A stretch of 64,000 bases of DNA from Arenibacter sp041392165 (lineage in GTDB: Bacteria; Bacteroidota; Bacteroidia; Flavobacteriales; Flavobacteriaceae): NCBI GenBank assembly GCA_041392165.1, contig JAWKMN010000003.1, positions 455,641 to 519,640 of the forward strand. Direction: 5' to 3'. Under the pieces are notes generated by a model. It was given only the letters and a program-made list of their open reading frames with translations, searched no databases and had not been told where the DNA came from. The stretch's first letter is position 1; every line of letters begins with the position of its first letter. Below, piece after piece: positions 52,112 to 61,244 of the stretch. A program made the position numbers and the translations under genes.

Positions 52112-52904
52112 GGTTGTTCCCGTCTTTGTCCAAAATAGCTGTTTTGGCCCCTTTGGAAATCAAATAATCCACAACTTCGCTGGTATTGTCCTGAACCGCC
52201 AGGGTCAAGGCAGAGTGCCCCTCGTTGTTGGTATGGTTGATATCACTTGTCTTTTCGGACAAAAATTTGATAACTTTCAGCTTGTTTCGCGATATCGCAT
52301 TCAACAATGGAGTATTGCCTTCTTGGTCTACCGCGTTAGGATTTACGCCTTTGTCTATGAAATACTGGTAAATGGCAAGGTCATCCGAAGAGTGGGATAG
52401 ATTGTGCAGTGGTGTGACCCCACTCTTGGAAGTGATATTTGCATCTAGACCCAAACCCTCCAAGTATTTAAAAACTTCCATACCGTTGCTGCTTCCCCTT
52501 CCACCGCGACTGGCAAAAAGGATGGCATTTTCATTGGTATTGGAGTTTTTTTTCGTTGAAACTCCTCTTGCTACCAAAACTTTCAGTATTTCAATGTTGC
52601 CACCTTGGGCGGTGATATTGAATATGCCATTGCCATGGGCATCGATAGATTCTAGGCTTAGCCCTTTGCCAACAAAATAATCTATTAGATCCAAATTTTT
52701 TGACCTGGGGGCTGCGACCAAAAGTGCATTTCGGCCATCGTGATCCTTTTCGTTTTTTAAGTCCGCGCCGTTTTCAATAAGAAAATCATAGATTTTGGTA
52801 TCGGTTTGGCCTCCCGCAGCAGTAAATTGGGTAACTGAGTAGCCATGGGAGTCTTTCAGGTCCAATTTGGCACCTTTTTCAACCAAATATTTCATTACGT
52901 CCAA
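52101..52904 (-). CDS. Ankyrin-repeat protein, central fragment (frame 2)
   Basis: This frame is open from about 53014 (GGNPVATIDHLVQKGNDVNK) and holds seven or so ankyrin repeats, for example GNTPLLNAISRNKLKVIKFL and GHSALTLAVQDNTSEVVDYL. The ATG at 52904 lies in mid-repeat, so it is not a true start. It ends at NNLAY followed by TAA at 52101. It continues the signal-peptide fragment after a missing T near 53016-53019. Confidence 0.8.
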   Translation of the reverse strand: MDVMKYLVEKGAKLDLKDSHGYSVTQFTAAGGQTDTKIYDFLIENGADLKNEKDHDGRNALLVAAPRSKNLDLIDYFVGKGLSLESIDAHGNGIFNITAQGGNIEILKVLVARGVSTKKNSNTNENAILFASRGGRGSSNGMEVFKYLEGLGLDANITSKSGVTPLHNLSHSSDDLAIYQYFIDKGVNPNAVDQEGNTPLLNAISRNKLKVIKFLSEKTSDINHTNNEGHSALTLAVQDNTSEVVDYLISKGAKTAILDKDGNNLAY

Positions 52905-52999
52905 ATCTCCTCGGGATGCAGCCCAAAAAAGATATGTTCTTGAATCGTGGGTACGTTTGTTGACATCATTTCCCTTTTGTACTAGGTGATCGATAGTAG

Positions 53000-53236
53000 C
53001 TACCGGGTTTCCTCCAAAATAGCAAAGGTGGTTGGGTCAAACCCACCTCTGTTTGCTTTGGTGATTGAATGCCCTTGGGCAATTTTGCCGTCAATATCGG
53101 TAATACTGGGATGAGAGGCCCAGTAGTCCCTGTCCATAAAAGGATTATCGGTATCGCCTTGTTGTGCCGTGGTGTTAGAGACGGCAAGTACGGCAACAAT
53201 ACCAAGAAGGAAAGATTTTATAGTCTGTGTTTTCAT
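53000..53236 (-). CDS. Periplasmic ankyrin-repeat protein, N-terminal fragment with signal peptide
   Basis: The ATG at 53236 starts the signal peptide MKTQTIKSFLLGIVAVLAVS, then NTTAQQGDTDNPFMDRDYW. The frame ends at ILEETR and TAG. If one T is added to the run of four at 53016-53019 it becomes AIFGGNPVATIDHLVQKG and joins the ankyrin repeats. Reconstructed, the protein spans 51728-53236 (about 500 residues), an exported ankyrin protein. Ankyrin repeats bind proteins; its place in the iron locus suggests a scaffold for receptor or reductase. Confidence 0.75.
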   Translation of the reverse strand: MKTQTIKSFLLGIVAVLAVSNTTAQQGDTDNPFMDRDYWASHPSITDIDGKIAQGHSITKANRGGFDPTTFAILEETR

Positions 53237-53426
53237 TTTGGTTCTTATGAGATTTTTTAAATGTATCATACCATACTCTATAAATTTGTAGTTTATAAAG
53301 ATGTTAATGGATCTATTACGTAATCAGAGGTTCAAAATTGTTGCTTTTAATATCGGTTTCAAATAGATTGTAATTCCTTTTACCATTGAAACGGATCTTT
53401 TATAAAACTGTTTAAATCTTTAAATC

Positions 53427-53449
53427 CCGTGGGCGAAAATGTCCCACGG
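53427..53449 (-). terminator. Possible terminator after the DUF4374 gene
   Basis: CCGTGGG and CCCACGG form a seven-pair stem around nine bases, 30 bases downstream of the DUF4374 stop. The minus-strand T tail is poor, so it may only pause transcription. Confidence 0.4.
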
Positions 53450-53481
53450 AATTTTAATATAAATTATTGCTTCAGCGAGGC

Positions 53482-54924
53482 TTACCAAGCACCGATAAAA
53501 TGGCTTCCCGTAGCATTGACCAGTTCTGCACCCTTGGTAACTTCACCAGTTTCGGTATCTACAACATAAATGTTTCCATTTTCTCCAACGGGAGCTTCTG
53601 TAAGATAAATTTCTGTTCCATCTACGGCAAATCCTTGGTATTGGAACAGGTAAAAGTCCGCAGTATATGGAATCTCGGTAATTTGTGTGGCGGTTCTGGC
53701 TTCTAAATCAATAAGGGCAAAGAAACCTTGTTGACCAGCAGCACCTTCTGCCGACCCATCGTGACGGTAGGCCAAAACTCCTTTTCCGTTAGCAGCGGGC
53801 CTCCAAGCCAAAACGTAAGCGCCTGTTACACCCAGGGCATCGTCCAAGTTGAAATCGTAGGAGTCATCATATTGATTGTCAGCACCAATTTTTAGAATGT
53901 GCGAGCCTTCAGGGTCGCCTTGGTTGGCTTGGTAAACCGCACCATTATATTCAAAGGAATTGATACTACGATAGCCGTTTGTATTTCCATGACCTACTGT
54001 TGAGGTTATTACGGTAGGGTTCAGCAAAGACGGGTAGTCCAATACAATGGTCTTGGAACCCAAAATTTCATAATCACTATCGCCTTCTATTGTTGTTGGA
54101 TCAACTTTGCTCAAGCGGGCACCGATGTATAATTTGTCGCCAGCCGCATTTAAAGTGGGCATGTCAATTCTAGAGATGTAGTATCCCAAGGCCTCTTCTT
54201 CTTCAGACAGACCTATCTCATGTTCTTGGAAATTGTTGATCTGGGAATCTACCAAATTTAGAGTTACTACACCAATGGTCTGGCTTGTACGAATATAGGT
54301 GTCATCGGTCACGTTGTCCGGGGTGCCATTATCGTCAACTTGGTGCTCGGTAGATACGTAAACGGCAGAACCCGTTTTGTCCCCATCAAATAATTTGATC
54401 CATCTGGGGGCAGTACCTACGTAAGGTGCAATACTGATTTGCGTTCCGGCTTGTTCAAAATCATTGCCGCCATTTACAATGTATTTGGTGTAGTTGCCGC
54501 CGGTATCACCAGCATAGCTAATGTTAAAAATAGTACTACCGTCTTCAGAGGCCTGTAATCTGGCCGTTCTGTTCGATGGAGCAACAAAACCATTGTTAAA
54601 AGGATCTATTTTAACGGTTGGGTCCTTGGCTTCTGCACGGGTTACGGAATAAATTAAAGTTCCTCCATTGCCATCTCCGGGGTTGCTTCCCATTTTGGCG
54701 CCTGCAACTGTTATCCATCGTGATTCCCCTTCAGGACATCCATTGTTGGCCTCTGTTCCCGCTTCTGAAGGGCATTTGTCACTTGCATCTGCAATACCGT
54801 CGCCATCGGTGTCAACAACCACAGGTTTTTCACCGCCATTGTCATCGCTGCTACAAGCTGCTATAAGTCCTAACGCAAAAAAAAGGACCAATAAGGTTTT
54901 AAAATTTAAAAAGATACGTTTCAT
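53482..54924 (-). CDS. DUF4374 siderophore-binding lipoprotein (XusB-like)
   Basis: The 480-residue lipoprotein has the lipobox FALGLIAACSS. An aspartate-rich linker (DTDGDGIADASDKCP) follows. A DUF4374 beta-propeller domain follows, with ESRWITVAGAKMG, SRIDMPTLNAAGDKLYIGA, YVLAWRPAANGKGVLAYRH and EIYLTEAPVGENGNIYVV. XusB, a DUF4374 lipoprotein of Bacteroides, captures ferric enterobactin at the cell surface and hands it to the XusA receptor. The start at 54924 (MKRIFL) is preferred to 54930. It lies 21 bases behind the receptor gene. Confidence 0.88.
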   Translation of the reverse strand: MKRIFLNFKTLLVLFFALGLIAACSSDDNGGEKPVVVDTDGDGIADASDKCPSEAGTEANNGCPEGESRWITVAGAKMGSNPGDGNGGTLIYSVTRAEAKDPTVKIDPFNNGFVAPSNRTARLQASEDGSTIFNISYAGDTGGNYTKYIVNGGNDFEQAGTQISIAPYVGTAPRWIKLFDGDKTGSAVYVSTEHQVDDNGTPDNVTDDTYIRTSQTIGVVTLNLVDSQINNFQEHEIGLSEEEEALGYYISRIDMPTLNAAGDKLYIGARLSKVDPTTIEGDSDYEILGSKTIVLDYPSLLNPTVITSTVGHGNTNGYRSINSFEYNGAVYQANQGDPEGSHILKIGADNQYDDSYDFNLDDALGVTGAYVLAWRPAANGKGVLAYRHDGSAEGAAGQQGFFALIDLEARTATQITEIPYTADFYLFQYQGFAVDGTEIYLTEAPVGENGNIYVVDTETGEVTKGAELVNATGSHFIGAW

Positions 54925-54945
54925 ATTCAATTTGATTTATTAGGA

Positions 54946-57360
54946 TTAAAGATTATTAATTACATAATTAAGCTTCAAATAAAAAGCCCTGCCTGGTTTT
55001 TGTACCGATAGATTATCATATATAGCTTGGTCAAAAATGTTCTTTACATCGAAGCTTAGTATAAAATTCCTTTTAGGAAACGTGTAGCTGAACCCAAAGT
55101 CGTGGGAGATTTGTTCGGGGATCAGAAATTCTTCTTCCCCCGATGTATTCCTCCCTGCGGCAAACTTGAAGGCAAATTCGTCGGTATAGTAGGTATTGTA
55201 AAATAGGTTGAGCAATGAATTGGTTTGGACAAAGTCTTTAAGGGAGTAGCGCAAACCGGCATTCATGGTAAATAGGGGCACGTTGGGAACATCGCTCTCA
55301 ACACCTGAATTTACAGTGGTCAAACTCATGCGGGTCAAATTGAAGTTGAGGCCAAGGTTATTGTCGTAGGTGTAATTGAATTCGGCTTCAATTCCTTTGG
55401 ATTCGGCAGTATTCTCCAAGTTGGTATATTGTACAAACTCATCACTTTCTCTAAGTCCATCCGCATTTGCAGGTAGTCCAATCCTATTTTCAATGTTACG
55501 GGCAAAGAAGTTGGTGGCCAGGGTAAGCCCATGTTTTTTAATGTAAAACTTGCCAAGGTGAAAACCAATATTCAAATTGTCGCTAGTTTCGGGCCGAATG
55601 GTAAGGTTGGGAAGCAAGTTATCCCCTGCATCACCAAAAACTTCGTTTTCACTGGGTAGGCGAATGGCTCTTTCCGCCGATAGCAATAAGGTAATTTCCG
55701 GGATAACAATGTAGGAGGAGGCAAACCCATATCCTGTGTAATCGTTGTTGCTTTCGTAAACCTCGTCAATTACTTCGGTATTGTCATCATTAAACACGGG
55801 TTTGGTGTTCAGGACTTTCTGTAAATAATGTTTTCCAAAGGCGTTTAATTTGAATTTTTCATCAAATGCGTTCAGTTCATAGCTAAGGGAAACGATATTC
55901 TTATAAATGTCACTACTTTGTTGGAAGGTGTTTTCCAGCAGTGACACCATTTCATCACTATCTTTCCTATCAATGCCGCTATAAACATGGTTCAATAAAA
56001 TTCTGTGGTTGTTGTTGATGGCATAGGAAAGACCAGACCGCATCGAAGCTACTTTACGAACAATTTTGGCCAGCGTAGGGCCATTTTCATTTTGGGAACC
56101 CCAGATATAATCTAGATATTCACCATCAAACCCAACCAGCCTCTCTCCTGCCCAAGTATAGGCCTGGGCAACCGTATCATTTATAATACGGTTGCGCCTG
56201 CCATATACTCCATTAATGGTTAGGTCAAGTCTTTTAATAAAAAGATCCTCTTTTTGGTAGGTTAGATTTCCAAGAAAGGCATCGGACTCCAGAAATCGGC
56301 CCTTATAGGGCGATATGGTCACGAAAGTACCGTGCTGTACCTCATTATATTCGTCAGAGGCAGTAATTCCTACCAAAAATTGATCTGCCCAATTAACATT
56401 GGTAAACCCAACTTGTACCGTACTACCCGAAGAACGGTAAGCATCATGAAACCTTTTTGCTACAATAGGTGTTTGCACTCCGTTTGGAGCAATATCCACT
56501 ATTGTTCTTCCTGAAATTTTGTAATCGTTATCCGAATAGTTGTGAAATGCGGATGTTTTAAGGGTAAATCCTGATTTTTCGAATCTATAGGCACCATTTA
56601 AGTTTGCTTGCAGTGTATTGAAAGATCCATAGGAAACGGATGCATTTAGGTTATTTTTGGTTCCATCATGAAGCTCTATATTAATGGCACCACCTACTGC
56701 ATCGCTGGATAAATGCCCGGGCACGACCCCTTTATAGACTTCAATATTCTTTATCATGGAAGGAGGGATGCTGTTTAAATTGAAGGAAGAACCGTAGACG
56801 GAAATTGGAATACCATCAATAAAAATGCTCACTGAACGGCCCGAAAGACCATTTAAACTGTATTGGACGTTTGAACCCAGACCCCCATTTTGACGTATTT
56901 TGACGCCAACCGTAGTATTCAACAATTCGTTGGTTTGGATACTTCTAAGTCCAGCTTCCTTTGTGGCTATAGCGTTTACGGCAAAGCCCTTGGTCTCTAG
57001 CTCTGTTTCTTTGGTCTTGCCGCTGACAGTTACCTCGTCCAGATTCTCTATGTTTTCCTGTAAGATAAAATCCATTGTTAGGTTATTTCCATTTTTACCG
57101 ATCTCAATGGTGTTGGAACGTGTACCATAACCGATATAGGAAGCCACTACCTTATGCTTTCCTGATGATAATTTTTTAATGTAGTATAGTCCATTATCAT
57201 CTGTAAGCACCCCAAGTTTTAGACCTTCTACTAAAACGCTGGCATAGGGCAAAGGCTTTCCGGTAGCGTCACTTACCGTTCCGGATATGGTACCTGAGGC
57301 TTCCTGCCCTTTGGCGGACAGGAAAAATATTAGTAAGAAAGCCGTAAATATGTTTTTCAT
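54946..57360 (-). CDS. TonB-dependent outer-membrane receptor (XusA-like)
   Basis: The 804-residue protein has a signal peptide (MKNIFTAFLLIFFLSAKGQ), a carboxypeptidase-D-like domain (about 22-100, GKPLPYASVLVEGLKLGVLT) and a plug (about 130-235, SGRSVSIFIDGIPISVYGSS, GVVPGHLSSDAVGGAINIE). A 22-stranded barrel follows, ending in FYLKLNYVINNL. It imports a metal-loaded siderophore or similar compound with energy from TonB. It opens the locus, divergent from the AraC regulator. A possible -7 box TAGCTTTG lies at 57423-57416 (minus strand). Confidence 0.92.
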   Translation of the reverse strand: MKNIFTAFLLIFFLSAKGQEASGTISGTVSDATGKPLPYASVLVEGLKLGVLTDDNGLYYIKKLSSGKHKVVASYIGYGTRSNTIEIGKNGNNLTMDFILQENIENLDEVTVSGKTKETELETKGFAVNAIATKEAGLRSIQTNELLNTTVGVKIRQNGGLGSNVQYSLNGLSGRSVSIFIDGIPISVYGSSFNLNSIPPSMIKNIEVYKGVVPGHLSSDAVGGAINIELHDGTKNNLNASVSYGSFNTLQANLNGAYRFEKSGFTLKTSAFHNYSDNDYKISGRTIVDIAPNGVQTPIVAKRFHDAYRSSGSTVQVGFTNVNWADQFLVGITASDEYNEVQHGTFVTISPYKGRFLESDAFLGNLTYQKEDLFIKRLDLTINGVYGRRNRIINDTVAQAYTWAGERLVGFDGEYLDYIWGSQNENGPTLAKIVRKVASMRSGLSYAINNNHRILLNHVYSGIDRKDSDEMVSLLENTFQQSSDIYKNIVSLSYELNAFDEKFKLNAFGKHYLQKVLNTKPVFNDDNTEVIDEVYESNNDYTGYGFASSYIVIPEITLLLSAERAIRLPSENEVFGDAGDNLLPNLTIRPETSDNLNIGFHLGKFYIKKHGLTLATNFFARNIENRIGLPANADGLRESDEFVQYTNLENTAESKGIEAEFNYTYDNNLGLNFNLTRMSLTTVNSGVESDVPNVPLFTMNAGLRYSLKDFVQTNSLLNLFYNTYYTDEFAFKFAAGRNTSGEEEFLIPEQISHDFGFSYTFPKRNFILSFDVKNIFDQAIYDNLSVQKPGRAFYLKLNYVINNL

Positions 57361-57482
57361 ATTATTTTAAAAAACTATTTTTGTTATTAAGATTTAGTCT
57401 AAATAAATTTTTCTGCAAAGCTAATCGAGGATTTTGGGCAGTAATAACGCAAAAGGAACTATTAAATACGAAAAAGGAAGTA

Positions 57483-58466
57483 ATGGAATGGAGGCTTAAA
57501 AATCAGGGCAACGAACAATATCTGTATAGGAACATTGTGGCGGAAGAATTTTTTAGAAATTCCTATCTTGAAAACTCGGTACAATACAATGTGGTTGAAA
57601 TAAAAAATAAAGAAGGCATGGCAGAGGTAGCCTGTTCGGCATTTTTCCATAAAATGATGCCCAGGGCTGCGGGATTTGAAGTGGGGGTTTCCGGCGATAG
57701 TCCGGTTTTAAAGTTTCATTTCACGCTGGAAGGTGAGTATAGCTATGAATCGCTGACAGCGGACGAAACCTCAATTCATATTCCTGAGAGCTATTGCAAT
57801 ATGTATTATTTGCCGATATTGGAGGGAAAGGATATCTTTTTAAATGAAAAATCCAAAATCTTTGAAATATATGTAGCTCATGATTATCTGCAGTACTTAT
57901 TGCGATCCGAGTTTAAAAATTCATTTGCAAAATTGCATAACGCTATTTTCAACTTAAAACCTTTTAAGCTTTGGGAGAAGAGTAGGCCAATATCCCCGCT
58001 TTTGATCGGTAAGGTCTATGAGATTCTGCAATGTCCCTATACGGGCCAAGTAAGACAAAGATATTTGGAAAGTAAATTAACTGCATTGTTGATCGATTTT
58101 TTATGGGCGAAAAACACCTCAAAAGTTTTGGAAGGCCGTATCACCATACCGGATGGGGACTATTTAACCTTAGTTAAGGTAGAGGCACACATAAGAAACA
58201 ATTTAAAAAAGCCCCTTAATATTATAAATTTAGCCGAATTGGCGGGATTCAATGCTACAAAACTGAAAAGGGATTTTAAGAAGGTCTACGGCACAACTAT
58301 TTATAAATACATTACGGGTTTACGAATGGAAGAAGCGAAAAAAAAGATTGTGGAAGACCATATTTCAGTTGCACAGGCAGCATATGAAGTTGGTTATTCC
58401 AATCCGCAACATTTTACAGCCGCCTTTAAAAGAACCATGGGTTATTTGCCCAGCCTACTTAGGTGA
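57483..58466 (+). CDS. AraC-family regulator (PchR-like)
   Basis: Taking the ATG at 57483 gives 327 residues; the frame is open from 57381. The C-terminal AraC domain has INLAELAGFNATKLKRDFKK, YITGLRMEEAKKKIV and SVAQAAYEVGYSNPQHFTAA, followed by FKRTMGYLPS. The N-terminal part (FHFTLEGEYSYES) is like that of PchR, which senses a ferric siderophore. Divergent from the TonB receptor gene, it most likely activates this uptake locus when the siderophore is present. Confidence 0.85.
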   Translation: MEWRLKNQGNEQYLYRNIVAEEFFRNSYLENSVQYNVVEIKNKEGMAEVACSAFFHKMMPRAAGFEVGVSGDSPVLKFHFTLEGEYSYESLTADETSIHIPESYCNMYYLPILEGKDIFLNEKSKIFEIYVAHDYLQYLLRSEFKNSFAKLHNAIFNLKPFKLWEKSRPISPLLIGKVYEILQCPYTGQVRQRYLESKLTALLIDFLWAKNTSKVLEGRITIPDGDYLTLVKVEAHIRNNLKKPLNIINLAELAGFNATKLKRDFKKVYGTTIYKYITGLRMEEAKKKIVEDHISVAQAAYEVGYSNPQHFTAAFKRTMGYLPSLLR

Positions 58467-58654
58467 GCAATGTGCTCCATATGGTCGCTTTTTATGGAGA
58501 TACCGTTCAGTTTTATTGATTTTTAGGATATAATTTTAAGTATTTCCCGTTTCGCTCTAATTAACCAAAAGGGCAAAAACGGGAAGTAAGATAAGGAAAA
58601 GAGAGAAAAGAAACCGGAATAGCACTGTATTTGCTCGATAATCGAGATTTAAAC

Positions 58655-58708
58655 CTGTCCGCCCGTATCCGTTCGGACGGGCCTGCCTTTGTCAGAGAGG
58701 CCCGTCCC
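58655..58708. repeat. Family R palindrome (copy 6)
   Basis: GTCCGCCCGTATCC-GTTCGGACGGGC followed by GCCTGCCTTTG and GAGGCCCGTC forms an imperfect double hairpin. The flanking spacer 58467-58740 also has the palindrome CTCGATAATCGAG and no gene. Confidence 0.5.
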
Positions 58709-58740
58709 TTGGCAATTAACACTAAAATATATTGACTGGA

Positions 58741-59538
58741 TCAAATATTCAGCAACTTTTCCAGAATATCCTCCACGCCGTTCTCATCATTGCTCTTGGT
58801 CCTATAATTTGCTGCCGCTGTTACATTGGGATGGGCATTGGCCATGGCAAAACTAAAATCGGCCATTGCCAACATTTCCAGGTCATTGTTATAATCTCCA
58901 AAAACTAGGGTTTCCTGTTTACTAATGCCGTACTTTTCCTGTATATATTGTAGGGCATAGCCTTTGTTGGCGTTCATATGGGAAATGTCCAACCAATGCT
59001 CTCCAGAAACCTTGACCTTTAAATTGGATTCCAAATGATGTACCAATGGGAGGATATATTTTTCAGAACTTTCAAAATGGTAAATAGCTATTTTTAAGAC
59101 TTCGCCATCAAAGGAGGCAATATTGTTCAGGATACTGAACTCGGAATAGTACTCCCTTAATTTACTAATGAATTCATCGGAATTTCCATTGATGTAGGCA
59201 TTGTTCTTTCCACATAGTACGGGATGTATCCCTTCGGCATTATTCAATAGTTCTATAGTATTTTTAATGGTTGCTTTATCCAAAGGGGTGGCCAGCAATT
59301 CCTGATCTTGCTGTTTAACAAAAGCCCCATTTTCCGCCACAACTATAATATCATCTTTAATGGCTTCCAATTTGTCCACTATGCTGTTGTATTGACGGCC
59401 ACTTGCAGCAACAAACCTGATGTTTCTTTTTTTTAATTCTTCAAACAATCCGAAAAATTTGCTACTTACTTCGTGATTGGAATTTAATAAGGTGCCATCC
59501 ATATCGGTGACTACCATTTTTACTTGCGATAAATCCAT
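58741..59538 (-). CDS. HAD-superfamily (Cof-type, IIB) phosphatase
   Basis: The 265-residue product has the HAD nucleophile motif VVTDMDGTLLNSNHE, threonine/serine motif 2 in FVAASGRQY, and motif 4 FGDYNNDLEMLAMADFSFAM, with a C2B cap between. Members dephosphorylate sugar phosphates, flavin mononucleotide or cofactors; the substrate is unknown. Confidence 0.9.
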   Translation of the reverse strand: MDLSQVKMVVTDMDGTLLNSNHEVSSKFFGLFEELKKRNIRFVAASGRQYNSIVDKLEAIKDDIIVVAENGAFVKQQDQELLATPLDKATIKNTIELLNNAEGIHPVLCGKNNAYINGNSDEFISKLREYYSEFSILNNIASFDGEVLKIAIYHFESSEKYILPLVHHLESNLKVKVSGEHWLDISHMNANKGYALQYIQEKYGISKQETLVFGDYNNDLEMLAMADFSFAMANAHPNVTAAANYRTKSNDENGVEDILEKLLNI

Positions 59539-59656
59539 TCAATTAATTTAAGCTGCAAAGGTATTTGATATTGTCCTAATTAAAGGCCTTCTTACATAAA
59601 GTTTCACATTTCTTAATAATTATCGAAATTTGAACAAATTGGAAATATTATTTGTT

Positions 59657-60079
59657 ATGCTGTTTTATCAGAAAGAATTACGTTTAAGAGCTTATAGTAG
59701 GGGCTTTCATTTAATTACTGACGCCATTCTTGAACACCTTCCACATATTAAAGGGATACAAACCGGCATGCTACAGGTCTTCATAAAGCATACTTCGGCA
59801 AGCTTGACCATAAATGAAAATGCCGATCCCACCGTAAGGTCCGATTTCGAAAGCCATATGAATAAGATGGTTCCGGAGAACGCACCCTATTATCTTCATG
59901 ATTATGAAGGATCGGACGATATGCCTGCACATATAAAATCTTCCTTAATGGGAGCTTCGGTTCAGATACCTATAAGCAATGGCAAGTTAAATATGGGAAT
60001 TTGGCAAGGTATTTACTTGTGCGAACACAGGAATAATGCCCGTGGCCGTAATTTGGTAATCAGCTATTTCGGGGTTTAG
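59657..60079 (+). CDS. YjbQ family protein (UPF0047, secondary thiamine-phosphate synthase)
   Basis: The ATG at 59657 (LFYQKELRLRAYSRGFHLIT) gives 140 residues, the usual size. Conserved parts are GMLQVFIKHTSASLTINENAD, SSLMGASVQIPI and GIWQGIYLCEHR. YjbQ proteins have a weak thiamine-phosphate synthase activity but their main role is unresolved. Nine extra codons (from 59630) are not needed. Confidence 0.88.
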   Translation: MLFYQKELRLRAYSRGFHLITDAILEHLPHIKGIQTGMLQVFIKHTSASLTINENADPTVRSDFESHMNKMVPENAPYYLHDYEGSDDMPAHIKSSLMGASVQIPISNGKLNMGIWQGIYLCEHRNNARGRNLVISYFGV

Positions 60080-60133
60080 CCAACTTCGTTTTATTTAGTA
60101 AATTAGTGTAATATGAATTTTAATGGATAGGGT

Positions 60134-60408
60134 ATGGTTACGAAAGATATGGTTTTGGATAAAATACAGATTCTGATCACCAATACATTTGAAATCCCGG
60201 AGGAGGGGTATAATTTTTTTGATGGGGATGGTAAACTCAAGAAAAGTGAGATCGTTGAATTATAAAAAGGCAGAAATTAGTGGATTTTAAGGGGAGTTGT
60301 TTCTTCCCGGTTAATTGAAGGTTGCGATACATCCGGGTTGGGTTGATAGATAGGGAAGAATTTAAGGAGGCGGTCAGTAAAATAGAAACGATTTCTGACA
60401 ATAGTTGA
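60134..60408 (+). pseudogene. Possible frameshifted EF-hand protein
   Basis: An ATG at 60134 starts a 43-codon frame ending EEGYNFFDGDGKLKKSEIVEL, part of an EF-hand loop. About 70 bases on, another frame gives GLIDREEFKEAVSKIETI, the second half of a second EF-hand. One base back, the same region gives CDTSGLG, the first half of a canonical loop. Two or more indels would join these into one protein of about 90 residues. It may be a decayed gene or one with consensus errors. In isolation the evidence is weak. The rest of 60080-60421 holds nothing else. Confidence 0.4.
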
Positions 60409-60421
60409 TTTTGAACAAGGT

Positions 60422-60456
60422 AAAAAAAACCTGCTCCATTTGGAACAGGTTTTTTT
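60422..60456 (-). terminator. Terminator of the thrS-infC-rpmI-rplT operon
   Basis: AAAAACCTGCTCC pairs with GGAACAGGTTTTT (one C-A mismatch) around ATTT, 24 bases beyond the rplT stop. Confidence 0.75.
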
Positions 60457-60479
60457 ATAAGCGAGATAAGTATATTAAT

Positions 60480-60824
60480 TTATTTTACTTTGTTCACAAT
60501 AGCCTTGAAAGCCTCTGGGTGGTTCATGGCCAAATCTGCCAATACCTTACGGTTTAGCTCTATGTTGTTGGCTTTTACCTTGCCCATAAACTGGGAATAG
60601 GACATTCCGTGCAATCTGGCACCTGCATTGATACGGGTGATCCATAGGGAACGGAAATTTCTTTTCTTGTTCCTACGGTCTCTGTAAGCATATAACATTG
60701 CTTTTTCAACCGCATTTTTGGCTACTGTCCAAACGTTTTTACGTCTTCCAAAGTATCCTTTGGCCTGCTTCATTACCTTTTTTCTTCTGGCTCTGGAAGC
60801 AACTGAATTTACTGATCTTGGCAT
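60480..60824 (-). CDS. rplT: 50S ribosomal protein L20
   Basis: ATG at 60824 (PRSVNSVASRARRKKVMKQA) gives 114 residues, the normal length, with KGYFGRRKNVWTVAKNAVEK and the globular AMNHPEAFKAIVNKV end. L20 binds 23S rRNA and in many bacteria represses its own operon through the mRNA; here no such RNA structure was traced. The frame is open to 60920 without family similarity. Confidence 0.96.
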   Translation of the reverse strand: MPRSVNSVASRARRKKVMKQAKGYFGRRKNVWTVAKNAVEKAMLYAYRDRRNKKRNFRSLWITRINAGARLHGMSYSQFMGKVKANNIELNRKVLADLAMNHPEAFKAIVNKVK

Positions 60825-60951
60825 AATTTTAATTGTTTTTTGTAGTAGGCGGTCGATAATCGACACTTTTTTATTTAAACCGTAAATATTAAATCTACAA
60901 TTACAAATATTTTGGCCCAACTCCAGGGTTAATAATTACCGTTGAGAACGA

Positions 60952-61149
60952 TTACTTTAAACGCAATTGTTCCTTAATGCTGTTAACATCCGCCTCATGA
61001 ACTAATCCAGAGTGGGTTAACGCAAGCTTACGCTTTTTAGACTTCTTCGTAAGAATATGGCTCTTAAAGGCGTGCTTTCTTTTAATTTTACCACTACCGG
61101 TAAGCTTAAATCGCTTTTTGGCACTGGATTTTGTTTTCTGTTTAGGCAT
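60952..61149 (-). CDS. rpmI: 50S ribosomal protein L35
   Basis: The 65-residue protein has the L35 pattern KTKSSAKKRFKLTGSGKIKR and HILTKKSKKRKLAL. It is the third gene of the operon, between infC and rplT. Confidence 0.96.
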   Translation of the reverse strand: MPKQKTKSSAKKRFKLTGSGKIKRKHAFKSHILTKKSKKRKLALTHSGLVHEADVNSIKEQLRLK

Positions 61150-61244
61150 TTTCTTCCTATTTATTAATTTATCTCGCTTACTATCCTTACGCTAAAAACA
61201 TATTTTAGCATTTATTTTGATGACCATGGCCGTATGGCCATGAT

